Source: Symbiodinium natans (taxonomy: Eukaryota; Sar; Dinophyceae; Suessiales; Symbiodiniaceae). Taken from it: a stretch of DNA of 64,000 bases. The notes under the pieces are model-generated. The model searched no databases. It worked only from the letters and a program-made list of their open reading frames with translations, and was not told the origin of the DNA. Made by a program: the position numbers and the translations under genes. This document shows, one piece after another, positions 36,901 through 47,550 of this stretch (position 1 is the first letter of the stretch; each line of letters starts with the position of its first letter). The stretch is taken from NCBI GenBank assembly GCA_905221605.1, contig CAJNDS010002156.1, positions 556,526-620,525 on the forward strand, in the 5' to 3' direction.

Positions 36901-37800
36901 GAGCGGCATGATAGTTCATAAGCAGCGTCTTCCTTGCAGACTACAGGAAAGTTTCAGCGTGACACGCACATGACATCTGCTGCGGCATGAGGCGCAACGT
37001 GTCCACTACATATTAATATGTCCAAGGATCTGGGCAGAGTTGTACCCGAACTTGGGTCCAATCCCAACAATCGCCGCAAACTTCGCGGTATCCAGTATAG
37101 GGATCTCATGCTGCAAGATCCTTCCAGCATGAGAGCATGTCAAGACCAATCAGTGCACGGGCCTACCACAATGGCAAACACATTGCCAAGTTACTCCCAG
37201 ATCGGCTGCTGCTGAGCGATAAGTTTGGGACCCACCTAGCAGGATGGGACCCACCTATCAATGCTTCCTCAAGCTGCTGCAAAAGTGCGTCTCTCCGCAC
37301 CTGCACGGTGTCGTAACCAAGCATCGTCACGCACGGTCCAGATCCGTAAACGTGCTGCGTCATGGTCCCATTCTCCTAACAAAACTCAAGGCAACAGCAA
37401 GCAAACAGCAAACAAACTAGCCCATCCAAGTTCTGCCTTGTAGGTCTTGCTCAGCTCGTGGGAATACGGTGTGGTCGGGTGTACACATCTCTTGCATCTT
37501 GATGACCGGACAACGATCTCGAATGAGCCCGTGTCCTAGGCTCATGTGGCACCAAACCGCATAGCTGCGCATACACTCCCTAGTCATGGCTGCGAGCTGC
37601 ATTGCTCACATACAAAGCGTGACATCGTCGTCAAGCCACGAAGATAGCAGCGATATCTTGACCACCAATCTTAAAATCTGCAAAGTACTGCACATCCTCG
37701 CCAAGGAATGTCAAGGAATGTGCACTCCATTGCTCAAAACTGCTTTTATACAGGACGAACTCATGACCTTCATGTCCAAACCCCGGAGTGCAATTGGCAA
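30930..37800 (-). CDS. Pepsin-type aspartic protease (A1 family), multi-exon
   Basis: Exons in order: about 37,800-37,640 (DVQYFADFKIGGQDIAAIF, N-lobe strand); 37,535-37,434 (first catalytic motif DTGSFEIVVRS, then Cys-x2-Cys and SKTYKA); 37,375-37,301 (HVYGSGPC, flap Tyr codon 37,348-37,346, then GYDTVQV); about 37,125-37,024 (DTAKFAAIVGIGPKFGYNS); after a 4.2-kb intron, 32,864-32,835 (VDEFSICLNK); about 32,706-32,640 (GYLTWGPDADAG); about 32,545-32,490 (KHHWATNLTHVSF); about 32,340-32,215 (second catalytic motif AAIVDSGTSLIAAP, Asp codon 32,302-32,300); about 31,842-31,755 (LPNLKLNLDGHELELPPQAY); about 31,300-31,190 (WILGMPFFRYYHTTFNRD); and a C-terminal exon ending at 30,930 (LDVNLKSVLPPRFAL). 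Both Asp residues are kept, so it should be active. The signal/propeptide exons upstream of 37.8 kb were not identified. Introns at 37,639 (GT), 37,433 (GA) and 37,300 (GT) fit well. Confidence 0.9.
33000..34550. repeat. ~608-bp tandem unit, about 2.5 copies, rich in ATGCATTT
   Basis: Copies 2 and 3 (about 33,545-34,150 and 34,155-34,545) are offset by 611 bases and nearly identical over long stretches. Copy 1 (about 33,000-33,540) is offset by about 605 and more diverged. Each unit carries many AAATGCATTT or NCGCATTT motifs, the segment GCCAGGCCTGAAAAACGCAT, and TTTTTCAAAGCGAAAACAGC. It lies in the protease intron between the 37.0-kb and 32.86-kb exons. Confidence 0.9.
34545..36815. repeat. 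78-bp satellite, roughly 25-30 units, in the protease intron
   Basis: The consensus includes GTGACACCCACCCGGCCCCA, two ATTGGCCCCAATTG-type motifs, CTCATGATCGGAGACC and ATGGGAGACCACAGGCCCCG. Units at 35.3-36.8 kb are highly uniform; those at 34.55-35.2 kb are diverged and truncated. At 78 bases (26 codons) the array stays open in several frames on both strands, giving false reading frames of up to 240 codons. Each unit contains CCAATTGG or CAATTG, TCATGA and CCATGG palindromes. Confidence 0.95.
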
Positions 37801-40800
37801 CTACTGAGTAACTACTGACTCCTCATGGTTGTGCAACTGCTGACGGAAGGACATCGCGGACGGCCTGTTGCATTGGGCTATTGTCAAGTAAAGGCGGCAA
37901 GCAGCGGGCTAGCTGCTGGCGTTCAGCTTCTGCCACGGACAATGGCAGAATGATTGCTGCCAAGCTGCCCACCACTCTTTGTACGGAGCCTTCCGGCTGC
38001 AGCCAGCCCAAAGGCTAAGACCTTGTCACCACACCACTTGCAGGCAAAACACATCTTCCCAAGGCCAGCCCCTTCATGCCGAACGAGTGTTGCAGTGCCT
38101 CTTTTGCCCGCTGAGGTCGCACCAATCTCTCTTAGCTGTCTTAGCGTTACTTCTGTGCCTTCAGTCACACCCAAGTTTCATCAACGCGGTCTTCTTATTT
38201 CTGAACCCCACACCCGGCATCCAAAATTCGCAGGGGCTTCTTCTGCAAGAGGTCATTGCCTGCAGTGCGTTTCTAGTCGTAGTGTCCTGTTGCGTTGCCT
38301 GTGCCGACCAGCACTAAGTTCTAGAGCACTTCGATTCGGGAAGTGGAAGAAATAAGTGCTCGTAGCAGTTGCAGCCTGCATTACAAGCAGGGCAAAGTTT
38401 CGTGAGTTCGCTAAAGCAACCTGACATGCCCCGTAACTGAAGGCAGCTCCACTGTGAGCCACTGCGGTATGCTGGGCAGATTTGGCCCAACAACCTATCC
38501 AGCAAAGGGTGAATACTGGGTGAAAGCAGTGAAACACACTTTCAAATCGTCTCCGAGTGTGAGTGGTGGGCAAAGCCGCATATTAGTGCTTCGACGCTGC
38601 GGTATTGCCTAAGGCCTAGTTCAGTTCGACAACCTGTCAAGCCTCCGGAGGTTCGAAGATGTGATGGGCCCAGGTCGACAGAGAAGAAAACGGCAGCACT
38701 TGCAAGATTTTAAGCTCGAAGTGGTGCTCTCGAAAGCGGGCTTGCCCGACTCAAAATGGCCGGGGGGGGGGGGGGGTTTGTGCTGACAAGTTTTCGAGTC
38801 CCTACCGCATCATCAACAACAACAGCAGCAGCAGCAGCAGCATTATCATCACCTTCTTCTTCGTCTGGCATCTGACTGTCGATACACACAAGCCCGGTTC
38901 GCCTCTCACACTGAAGCGATGCTATTGTGCATCAATGTGCATTAATTCTGAGTCAGCCTGGCTCACAGCCTCATAGTTCTTCACGTTCTTCACAGCTGCA
39001 TGCCGCCTGGCTCTTGTCGACGCGTCAACGCTGAACTTTGCACAATCTCACAGGCGCTTGACGAATACACAAGGTTCAAAGCAACACGTGATCTTTAGCT
39101 CGCACATATTTTGGACTTGCTGCAGACATCCGTGCCGAAACATTTTGCAGCTGGCCTGCACTGCACAGTCTTGCCTTGCAGTCGATCAGGCCTACTGTAA
39201 TCTACAATCCAGTTCCTGGAAATCAATCTTGCACTGTGCATTCTGCGAGCTTGCAAAGCCTTCTGGCAAGAAGCATCCCAGAGTAAGTTCAAGCTACTGG
39301 TGCTTTCTGAACATCAGCACAATCAGATGGTGGAAAGCGGCAGGCGGCCAAAGACTCAGCTCTCCTGCCACCAATACGGTCTAACTACCATGCGTCTGCC
39401 ACTTGTGTGGCTGTGCTCAGGCTGTCTCATTTGCGAAGTGCTCTTCCACGCTGCTGTCCATCCGCTTCCATCTTCCACCAGACTCTGCCTCAGGTGCGCT
39501 TTCACTTCTTCTTCTGCAGGACTCGAGCCAGGGCTTCCGCCTATTCTACTTACTATTATTATTATTATTATTATTATATTTTTGACTATTATTACTACTA
39601 TTATTATTATATGTATATATATATATGTACACATATTCCTTCACTTGGCTTCTTCTGCTTCACTTCACTTCGCTTAGGATGGCTCTTCTATAGGCTATGA
39701 GCCCAGTCCTGGCTCTCTTCCACCCCCCCCCCTACGAGTCCACCGGCATGCACCGCTCAGGATGCCACAGGCTCACCGCGATGAAGCTTCCGCTGCCGGT
39801 GGAAAGCACAGCGCAGCGCCAAAGCTGCACCGAAAGCCGACAGCCTCAAGATTCCAATTAAGTGAGTGCAGAGTGTGAAGATTTTGCCTCAGCGTGTGTG
39901 ATGATTCATTGCCAATCACAATACGAAGGGCAAAGTCCAGACAGGGCAGACTAAATTGAGGCATCAACGCAGCGCTTCGACGGCAAAGCCTCGCTGTCTC
40001 TTCATCACCTTGGCAAGGCAACTGGAAGCAAAAGTGCCTCTGTGCCGAAACTTCACTCTCTGATTCCTGCGACGCCTAGATCAACCCAGGCTCCCCTCCC
40101 CAAGGCAGTCTGAGACATCCCAAACAGCGCAAAAGCGATAGCCGCAGCAAGCATCCAATCCTTGGGACTTCGAAAGTATCGTCGTCATCGTCGTTGTGGC
40201 AATATCTACAACTACATCGGCATGTACCAAACGCAATCGGTCCAATCAGCTGCCTCCAGGCAGCATATCGTAAACACACAGCCAAGCCCATTGCCGAAGT
40301 GAAAGTTGTCACCACAGCTGACGGGGACAACAATCGAATCTCCAACCGATCTGCCAACCGCTGAACCTGGGAGCAACACACATTCGGACCAACATGCTCT
40401 GCTGTGCCCATGGTTGTCAAATTGTCCAGAAGCTTACCGGGCCTGGAGGCACAGGGCCACACCAGCCCAGGCAATACCTGTCAACGCTCTGCCAATGCTC
40501 GATGTGTGTCTGCGCGCATGTCTGCGCATGTCTGCGCATGTCGGTGATCGATCGCGATTGACCCATTCTTGCTGTGGTAACCTACTCTGCAATTGCATGT
40601 GGCAGTCGGATACGTACAAGTTGTTTTTGCCTGACTTGTAGGCATGCCAGCAGCGCATGCGCTGGTGGCTGGTGGTGCACGGTGAGCAAAGTTTCAAAGA
40701 GGCAAGAAGAAAGAAAGGTATAGCAGCAAGCGACGAGTTGGTGCAAAAATGTTGTTGGTCCTACATCAAAACCATGCACCAGATCGAGTCAAGACGGACT

Positions 40801-41184
40801 GTCAACTGGATGACAAGGCAGAGCTTGAATAGCTGTTTCATGGTCAGTCCCACTGTGCAAATGTTCAACTTCACCCTTCAGCGCTGATTCGCTTACCGAC
40901 CTGCTCCAGCAGCTGCACGGATTATCCAGGGGCTGAGAAATCTCGGCCCAAAGTCCAGGTCCCGATAAGCGCAAAGCAGCCTTCAAGCACTCCAATGTCA
41001 AAAACTGTAGGCTCAACAAGCCAGACGGGGAAGCATCCCGCTATGCAACTTAGCTACGCCGCAAGCTGGCCCACAAGAAGAGCAATGACCAGCAGGAATG
41101 ATGACGTGCTGTTGCCTTGGACGTTGGGCAGGGTAGCAGTTCAGATTCCAAAGGCACACAGCAGCTCGCAGCTTGAGCCACAAA
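37801..41184. other. Upstream of the protease: exon-like frames, no family recognised
   Basis: Minus-strand frames with coding-like composition occur at 37,923-38,174, 38,314-38,505 (FSELTKLCPACNAGCNCYEH), 39,773-40,021, 40,076-40,474 and 40,789-41,019. None could be tied to a family or chained with confidence. Some may be the protease signal/propeptide exons. Simple repeats: a 16-G run (38,761-38,776), AGC/AAC triplets (38,817-38,842), an ATT tract (39,546-39,612), a C run (39,721-39,732) and TGTCTGCGCA repeats (40,505-40,545). Confidence 0.4.
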
Positions 41185-41600
41185 GCTAACTTCAAACAAA
41201 ATCCCCCTAAGCCCTAAGCAAGCCACAAAACTAACTTCCAATGACATTGCCCCCCTTAGAAAGCCAGCTGACTTCCAAAAAATCCCCCCGCCTCTGGCAA
41301 GCCACAACGCAAACTTCCAATAAAACTGCCCCCCTTAGCAAGCCACAAAGCTAACTTCCAGCAAAATTCCCCCTCAGCAGGCCTAGCTTCCCAAACAACT
41401 CCCCCGCCTCAGCAAGCCACAAAGCTAACTTCCAAAAAAAACTCAGCAAGCCACAAAGCTAACTTCCCCCCCCCCCCTTAGCAAGCCACAAAGCTTAAAT
41501 CCAATGCCCGCTTTCCAAGCCACAAAGCTAACTTCCAATAAAATTCCCTTAGCAAGCCACAAATCTAACTTCCAAAAAAACATCACCTGAGGAAGCTGCG
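41185..41600. repeat. ~38-bp degenerate array (AGCAAGCCACAAAGCTAACT core)
   Basis: About ten copies of AGCAAGCCACAAAGCTAACT followed by TCCAA and an AAAA/CCCC linker of varying length. The units differ mainly in the linker. No coding signal. Confidence 0.85.
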
Positions 41601-42557
41601 AAGCTATCTTCCAATAATTCTGAATGTGAAAGCAAGGGAGCAGTCAAACATCGTCATGCAGAGCGCCTGAAGAAGGAAAGCCAACGAAAAGTAGCCTCTT
41701 CTGCGCGCCTTGGCTTTCCGCGAGTGCCTCATGCACCTCATGCGCAGCATATGCCGCCTACTGCACCATGCAAGCCAGCCTGCAGCTCCTGTTCTGAATT
41801 CAGGGGCATGCGCGGACATGGCCTTCCTGCACATTTGTTCAAGGCTGCCAGGGATCGTTGTAGCCACCAGCATAAAGCTCTTGCAGCTCTGCTCTGGAAG
41901 CCAGGAAGCCAAGGACGCTCGTCAGCTCCATCAGTCTGCAGTTAAAGCTGCGCGGAACCAACAGGTTGTCAATGTCATCTTTTTCCCCCGGCCGGTGCCA
42001 GTACAAATTGCGAATGACACCTCACCGTGCAAATGTTCAATGTGCGAAAGAGAATCGCAGCTGGCAAGCCAAATCACTTCGTAAACGACTTGTTGGCACA
42101 CGTCGAGACCAGGAGACTCACCAAACATGCTCCGCAGAGCAAAGAACTGGTCACGCGCAGGCTCCTGTCCAACTTCACAAGACCGACTCTGTCTGGATTG
42201 CAGTCTGAGAACTGAGATGTGTAAACAGAACCACTCCGGCAACCTGCCTGTCGGAGGTTAGTGCAAGACAGGAGGAACTCATGGCATTGAAGCTAGTTCT
42301 CACAGCAACTTAACCCGGTAGAACCCAATAACAGTTGGAAAGCCAGCACCTGGCACAAATCGATGGCACCTTAGTGCTGGTGCGATCAAGCTATTACATG
42401 CAGGACCTTAGACCATCTTCGACCTATCTTAGACCTAGGCTGGGACATGTCAGTTGCCAAGCCAATGGCTGCTTGAATAAGAAAAGGCTTCAAACCTCTG
42501 GCTGGGAGGTTGTGGCATGGTGAGCATGTCCCCCAACACGGCGACACCGCCACAGAA
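41601..42557. other. No recognised gene; minus-strand frames of unknown status
   Basis: Open frames on the minus strand at 41,604-41,912 and 41,931-42,242 have plausible composition but no motif, and their splice borders could not be fixed. Confidence 0.3.
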
Positions 42558-43733
42558 GACTCCACCCCCAATCAACAACCGTGGCCGACGTGTTGTTTCT
42601 CTGCCCGCACGATGTACATCCAAACTCATCCGAACTGATTCTAGCTGCCACTTCAAAAAGGAGCGGCCCCTGAGTCTCAGGCACAGCAGCCAAGCCCTCA
42701 CTCAATCGCAACGTGTGGGCTCCGTTTGGCTTACTCGGACTCTGTCTGCGGGTAGAAGTGGTGAACTTTAATGCGCACATTCTCCTCTAGCTGGCCCGTC
42801 TTCTCCAAGCGGCCTTTGACCTCACAAAACAGAGTTTCTCAAAGCGGTCAAGGCTGTGTGTGTATGTGCGTGTGTGTCTGCGGCTAAGCTGACCACGTAC
42901 AAGAACAGCGGGCTCTCTGCGAAGTGGTCATAGTTGTCGCACTTGTACGGCGTGTGGCACCAGAGGTAGAAGTAGCCCAGGCCTGTACATGAGGGCTCAA
43001 ATATGTGGACATTGGTCAGCAACTGCTTCTGCATTGTTGGAGCTGTTCTAGTGGGTAGTACTATGACACTAGCATCTCGCATTAACAAGCTGTGTCATGT
43101 CCCACGCAAAGCTGCCAGAACCCCTTGTAGCAAATTCACAGTTTGCTAGGTTCAGGTGAGACACCGGACAGGAAGGAGATTTGGACATACCGCAGCATGA
43201 AGCGAACCTGCTGGCCAGCTTCAGCAGAAGGTGATGAACGAAACAATGTCGGTTCAGTACTGATGTGCTTTCTCTACCGTGCCTTATCGCGACTGAAGTA
43301 TGGGAAGAAGCGAAAGACCCAGTCCACCGGAATAAACGGGAAGGAGTCCTTGCTGGCCTTGCAGCGATCACCAAACGCTGCCGCATCATGCCAACGCGTG
43401 CCACTGGGTGCCAACACATACACACACAAAAAAACAACGGCAAGAAATGCAGACTTGCAGCGATAACAATTCGATCAGCCCTGCCCCAGCCCGTTGCCTG
43501 CGTCAGGCTCCGCGGCAGCGTGGAAGCTGTCCGCATAGCGAGGGCCGCTCGGAGCAGGGCCATGGCTGGCACGAAGAGGCAAAGCCAAGATCGAAGCTCT
43601 GAGCTTGAGCCACAGTGTCCCCACGATCGCAGCAGTCCTAGCATGCTAGCGCACCATCAGCGAACTGCCAGCAACTTTACGGCCCCGCGGCCTGGACATT
43701 CTGACACACTGACATGCTCAGGTTTCACAGGTG
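42558..43733. repeat. Tandem segmental duplication, copy A (1,176 bp)
   Basis: Matches 43,781-44,961 at an offset of 1,223-1,228 bases. Reading through, I saw two substitutions (near 42,889 and 43,146) and two small indels (an AC unit near 43,423 and an AAT-type insertion near 43,470). The copies are separated by 47 bases unique to the junction (43,734-43,780). The right edge of both copies is TTTCACAGGTG, an exon/donor-like sequence. Confidence 0.95.
42731..43024 (-). CDS. Unidentified exon pair, repeated in both copies of the duplication
   Basis: One segment, about 43,024-42,894, reads HIFEPSCTGLGYFYLWCHTP and then YDHFAESPLFLYV, rich in aromatic and Cys residues. The next starts at 42,820 after GTGAG|GTCAAAGG and reads KTGQLEENVRIKVHHFYPQT, ending either at a GA donor (42,736) or at the stop 42,733-42,731. 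The same pair lies 1,223 bases on (about 44,247-43,954). An upstream frame at about 43,410-43,290 (FPFIPVDWVFRFFPYFSRDK) is also duplicated. The family is not recognised; the conserved look of the peptides and the AG|G border argue for real coding sequence. Confidence 0.45.
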
Positions 43734-43780
43734 GACTCTTAAGCATGCTTCGCCTGACATTGATCGTGCTCGTCCAGTCT

Positions 43781-44961
43781 GACTCCACCCCCAATCAACA
43801 ACCGTGGCCGACGTGTTGTTTCTCTGCCCGCACGATGTACATCCAAACTCATCCGAACTGATTCTAGCTGCCACTTCAAAAAGGAGCGGCCCCTGAGTCT
43901 CAGGCACAGCAGCCAAGCCCTCACTCAATCGCAACGTGTGGGCTCCGTTTGGCTTACTCGGACTCTGTCTGCGGGTAGAAGTGGTGAACTTTAATGCGCA
44001 CATTCTCCTCTAGCTGGCCCGTCTTCTCCAAGCGGCCTTTGACCTCACAAAACAGAGTTTCTCAAAGCGGTCAAGGCTGTGTGTGTATGTGCGTGTGTGT
44101 CTGCGGCTAAGCTGACTACGTACAAGAACAGCGGGCTCTCTGCGAAGTGGTCATAGTTGTCGCACTTGTACGGCGTGTGGCACCAGAGGTAGAAGTAGCC
44201 CAGGCCTGTACATGAGGGCTCAAATATGTGGACATTGGTCAGCAACTGCTTCTGCATTGTTGGAGCTGTTCTAGTGGGTAGTACTATGACACTAGCATCT
44301 CGCATTAACAAGCTGTGTCATGTCCCACGCAAAGCTGCCAGAACCCCTTGTAGCAAATTCACAGTTTACTAGGTTCAGGTGAGACACCGGACAGGAAGGA
44401 GATTTGGACATACCGCAGCATGAAGCGAACCTGCTGGCCAGCTTCAGCAGAAGGTGATGAACGAAACAATGTCGGTTCAGTACTGATGTGCTTTCTCTAC
44501 CGTGCCTTATCGCGACTGAAGTATGGGAAGAAGCGAAAGACCCAGTCCACCGGAATAAACGGGAAGGAGTCCTTGCTGGCCTTGCAGCGATCACCAAACG
44601 CTGCCGCATCATGCCAACGCGTGCCACTGGGTGCCAACACATACACACACACAAAAAAACAACGGCAAGAAATGCAGACTTGCAGCGATAACAATAATTC
44701 GATCAGCCCTGCCCCAGCCCGTTGCCTGCGTCAGGCTCCGCGGCAGCGTGGAAGCTGTCCGCATAGCGAGGGCCGCTCGGAGCAGGGCCATGGCTGGCAC
44801 GAAGAGGCAAAGCCAAGATCGAAGCTCTGAGCTTGAGCCACAGTGTCCCCACGATCGCAGCAGTCCTAGCATGCTAGCGCACCATCAGCGAACTGCCAGC
44901 AACTTTACGGCCCCGCGGCCTGGACATTCTGACACACTGACATGCTCAGGTTTCACAGGTG
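43781..44961. repeat. Tandem segmental duplication, copy B (1,181 bp)
   Basis: Second copy of 42,558-43,733, about 99.5% identical or better by eye. It carries the same exon-like segments, so any gene here has its exons doubled, unless this is an assembly artefact. Confidence 0.95.
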
Positions 44962-45690
44962 CAGCTGCGAAGACACAGAGGGGGACTTGCCTCGAGGCTC
45001 CGCCTTCGCTCTTGGATGCAGACCGTGAGGGGCTCCCTACTAAAAAGAATGTTCCTTGTGTATCTTGTGTTGCTTGCACATGCTTCTCGAGTCACAAATG
45101 GCTGCTTCAGCAGGTCTCACCGTCATTGATTCGTGAGGATGCTAAAAACTCCACACTGACATTGGTCATTCGTCATTTGTCATGGCAGTAAGGCCCCCAC
45201 CACCTTCATTAAGCGGAACATCCTTGCATCAGGTTTAGGCCAGACCAATGAATCTGGGACATTTCCAAAGACGCAATGACAGCCCGTAAACGTGCATTCG
45301 AGGAGCAGTTCGACCGGTTTGGAGGATGGCGACACTGCTCCAGCAACGAAACCTTCCTCTTGAGAAACCAACGGCCACCGCAATATGCATCCATCAAACT
45401 GGTGCTGCGACCAATCAATACAAACATATAGAGAGAGAGAGAGAGAGGCGAATCGGATCGAATAGGGCCCCTGCCTGCCAAAAACCGGAACAAGACTCCC
45501 CCCTACCGAGCATACCAAACAAAAAAAGACTGCCTCTGCGACTGTTGAGAGATTCCTATGCCCAGGAAAGCTGATATTCTGTGGCCGACCCAGTGTTCTC
45601 GGTGTTCTGAGTCTTCTCAGTGTTCTCAGCATTCTCAGTGTTCTCTCACGTTCGTCTCCTCATATCCCTAGTACAAGAGTGCCTGAGCAC
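44962..45690. other. No recognised gene; GA run and TGTTCTCAG repeats
   Basis: Contains (GA)n at 45,430-45,447 and a TGTTCTCAG-type decamer repeat at about 45,595-45,645. A minus-strand frame at 45,180-45,632 reads plausibly (PSSKPVELLLECTFTGC), without a family. Confidence 0.4.
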
Positions 45691-46131
45691 GGGCAGGCAC
45701 GCCTTGTCAGCCATCGAGGCCGCCATTTCAGTAGGAGCACCGTCGATGTCGGGGCATTTCAGCAAAGCCTGCGCCAGAACGGTGGCAACTTCTCATGCTG
45801 CTTGCGCTGCGTGCTTACTGCTCAATCTTTGACGCGTGCCTGTGCTGCGTTCAAGGACAGTGCCACGAAGATACGTTGACCGTCCTCATCGTCGAGCTTT
45901 AAGGCTGCAACAGTTGAATATAGTAGAATGTAGTTCAACTAGTGTTCAATGTAGCGACATACTTCGAGGCTTAGGCTGGACCACCTCCATCACTAGCAGC
46001 CAGTCCTCTCCTAGCTCATCAACGCCGAAAGCCTCCATTTCGACGATGCTGGATCTCCACACCTCAACAAATGGAGAAGGCAGTGCGATGGATGAATGCA
46101 TCCAATACTCATCAGATTCCTCTCCGAAAGA
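45691..46131 (-). CDS. Unidentified multi-exon gene fragment
   Basis: Three minus-strand segments look coding: about 46,131-45,960 (FVEVWRSSIVEMEAFGVDEL and GEDWLLVMEVVQPKPRS), about 45,907-45,827 (LKLDDEDGQRIFVALSLNAA) and about 45,800-45,691 (EVATVLAQALLKCPDIDGAP and MADKACLPVLRHSC). They are acidic and hydrophobic in alternation and free of low-complexity sequence. I recognise no domain. Exon borders are not resolved; the order and strand agree with the other genes. Confidence 0.4.
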
Positions 46132-46949
46132 TCCATGGAGAACAGTCGGTCGTTCATGTTGGATTTGACGCGGCCTGGTAGGCCTTGTAGTACTGCCCAG
46201 ACTGAAAAAGAGCAACGCCTTCAGCCTCTCGCATGTTGACTTGACATGACTCGGCGGGACGCGCCGGCTATTACATTGCCAAACATGATCAAGCTTGGTA
46301 TAGGCCAGCACATGGTCTGACGGACACTGCATCGAATTCTGCTGAGGCTTCGCGCCTTGTTTCGCTCTGCGTTCTGTACCTGAGCGTTCACCAGTTGTGT
46401 AACGATGGATATGTCGCAACTATGGCCTATCTGCAGTATAGGCGGGGCCGTGCGGCACTCCATGGATCTCCATGGTAGTCCCTCATGCCATGTGCCTGCG
46501 CGTCCTTGCCACCATCTAGCCGCAACTACTCGCCTGCGCTTGCCGGGATCAAGTCTTAAGACGGGGATGCAGCCTGTCCTGGTCCCCTGAGCCCCCCGTC
46601 AAGCTAAGTGTGCGGCTACCTTGCTCAACGGAGCCTGCCAGGTGCCACCACCATTCAGCTGATCGAAGTGTCTTCATCAGTATTGGGCTGGCCCGCGCGT
46701 GTCCTGACCCGTGCCTGCACTTGGGCAGGTCCGGAGGCAGCGAACTTTGCGTCAGCGCCGCCAACAGCCGCGCCTGGCCGACGACCTATGCTGCCCTGGC
46801 AAAACTGAGCCCTTGAGACTCGACTCGACCAAGCCTGCATAGCCTGCAAACTCCCTCTCTTGTAGGCCTCGGGTGTCGGACGGATAGAAGCCACGAGCGC
46901 AAGCGACATGAGTCTCGCAAAGCTTTCTGCAGTCGAGGACCCGCCCTAC

Positions 46950-47550
46950 AACACGACATGAGGACACGAAACGAAGAAGACATGGGCCAGCAGCGGATTC
47001 GGAAACTGAAAACATGCGGATTCGGAAACTTGGAAAATCTGACTCGGAACTGGAACAAAAGGATTCGGGAAACTGAAAGCGCTTATTCGGGAAACCAGGA
47101 GTCGAGAAAGCCGCTGATTCAGGAAACTGGAAAACGCGCATTCGGAAACCGGGGATTCAAGAAACTCAAAACCGCGTATTCGGAAACCTCGCGGATTCGG
47201 GAAACCAGGATGTCCGGCAGGCTTGACATGAACGCTATCATCCCCCCCACCCCCCCCCCACCCCCCCCACCCCCCACCGCATGGTTTCCTGAACGCGCGG
47301 CTTGCTGACTCGCATGGTTTCCTGAATCGCGTGGTTTCCTGAATTGCATGTACTCAGTTCCCTGTATCGTGTGGCTTCCTGCATCGTGTGATATCGTGTG
47401 TTTTCAGTTTTTTGAATCGCGTGGCTATCGCCGTCCCCTGAATGGGGTGAAGGCAGTTTCCTAGTTTCCTGAATCGCCTAGTTTTCTGAATCCTAGGTGC
47501 TGAACCCTGGTTTCCTGAATCGCGGCTTGTTTCTGAATCGTGCAGGAACC
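46950..47550. repeat. Mirrored array: GATTCGGGAAAC units then GTTTCCTGAATC units
   Basis: From about 46,990 to 47,215 the plus strand carries repeated ATTCGG(G)AAAC(C/T)GGAAA. From about 47,280 to 47,545 it carries the inverse form, GGTTTCCTGAATCGC. A short C-rich spacer (47,241-47,276) divides them. The whole could fold into a large imperfect hairpin. Frames across it are spurious. Confidence 0.8.

Noticed and set aside
40076-40474. Possible membrane protein on the minus strand
   Set aside because: Only weak hydrophobic stretches and no family motif; kept as unassigned.
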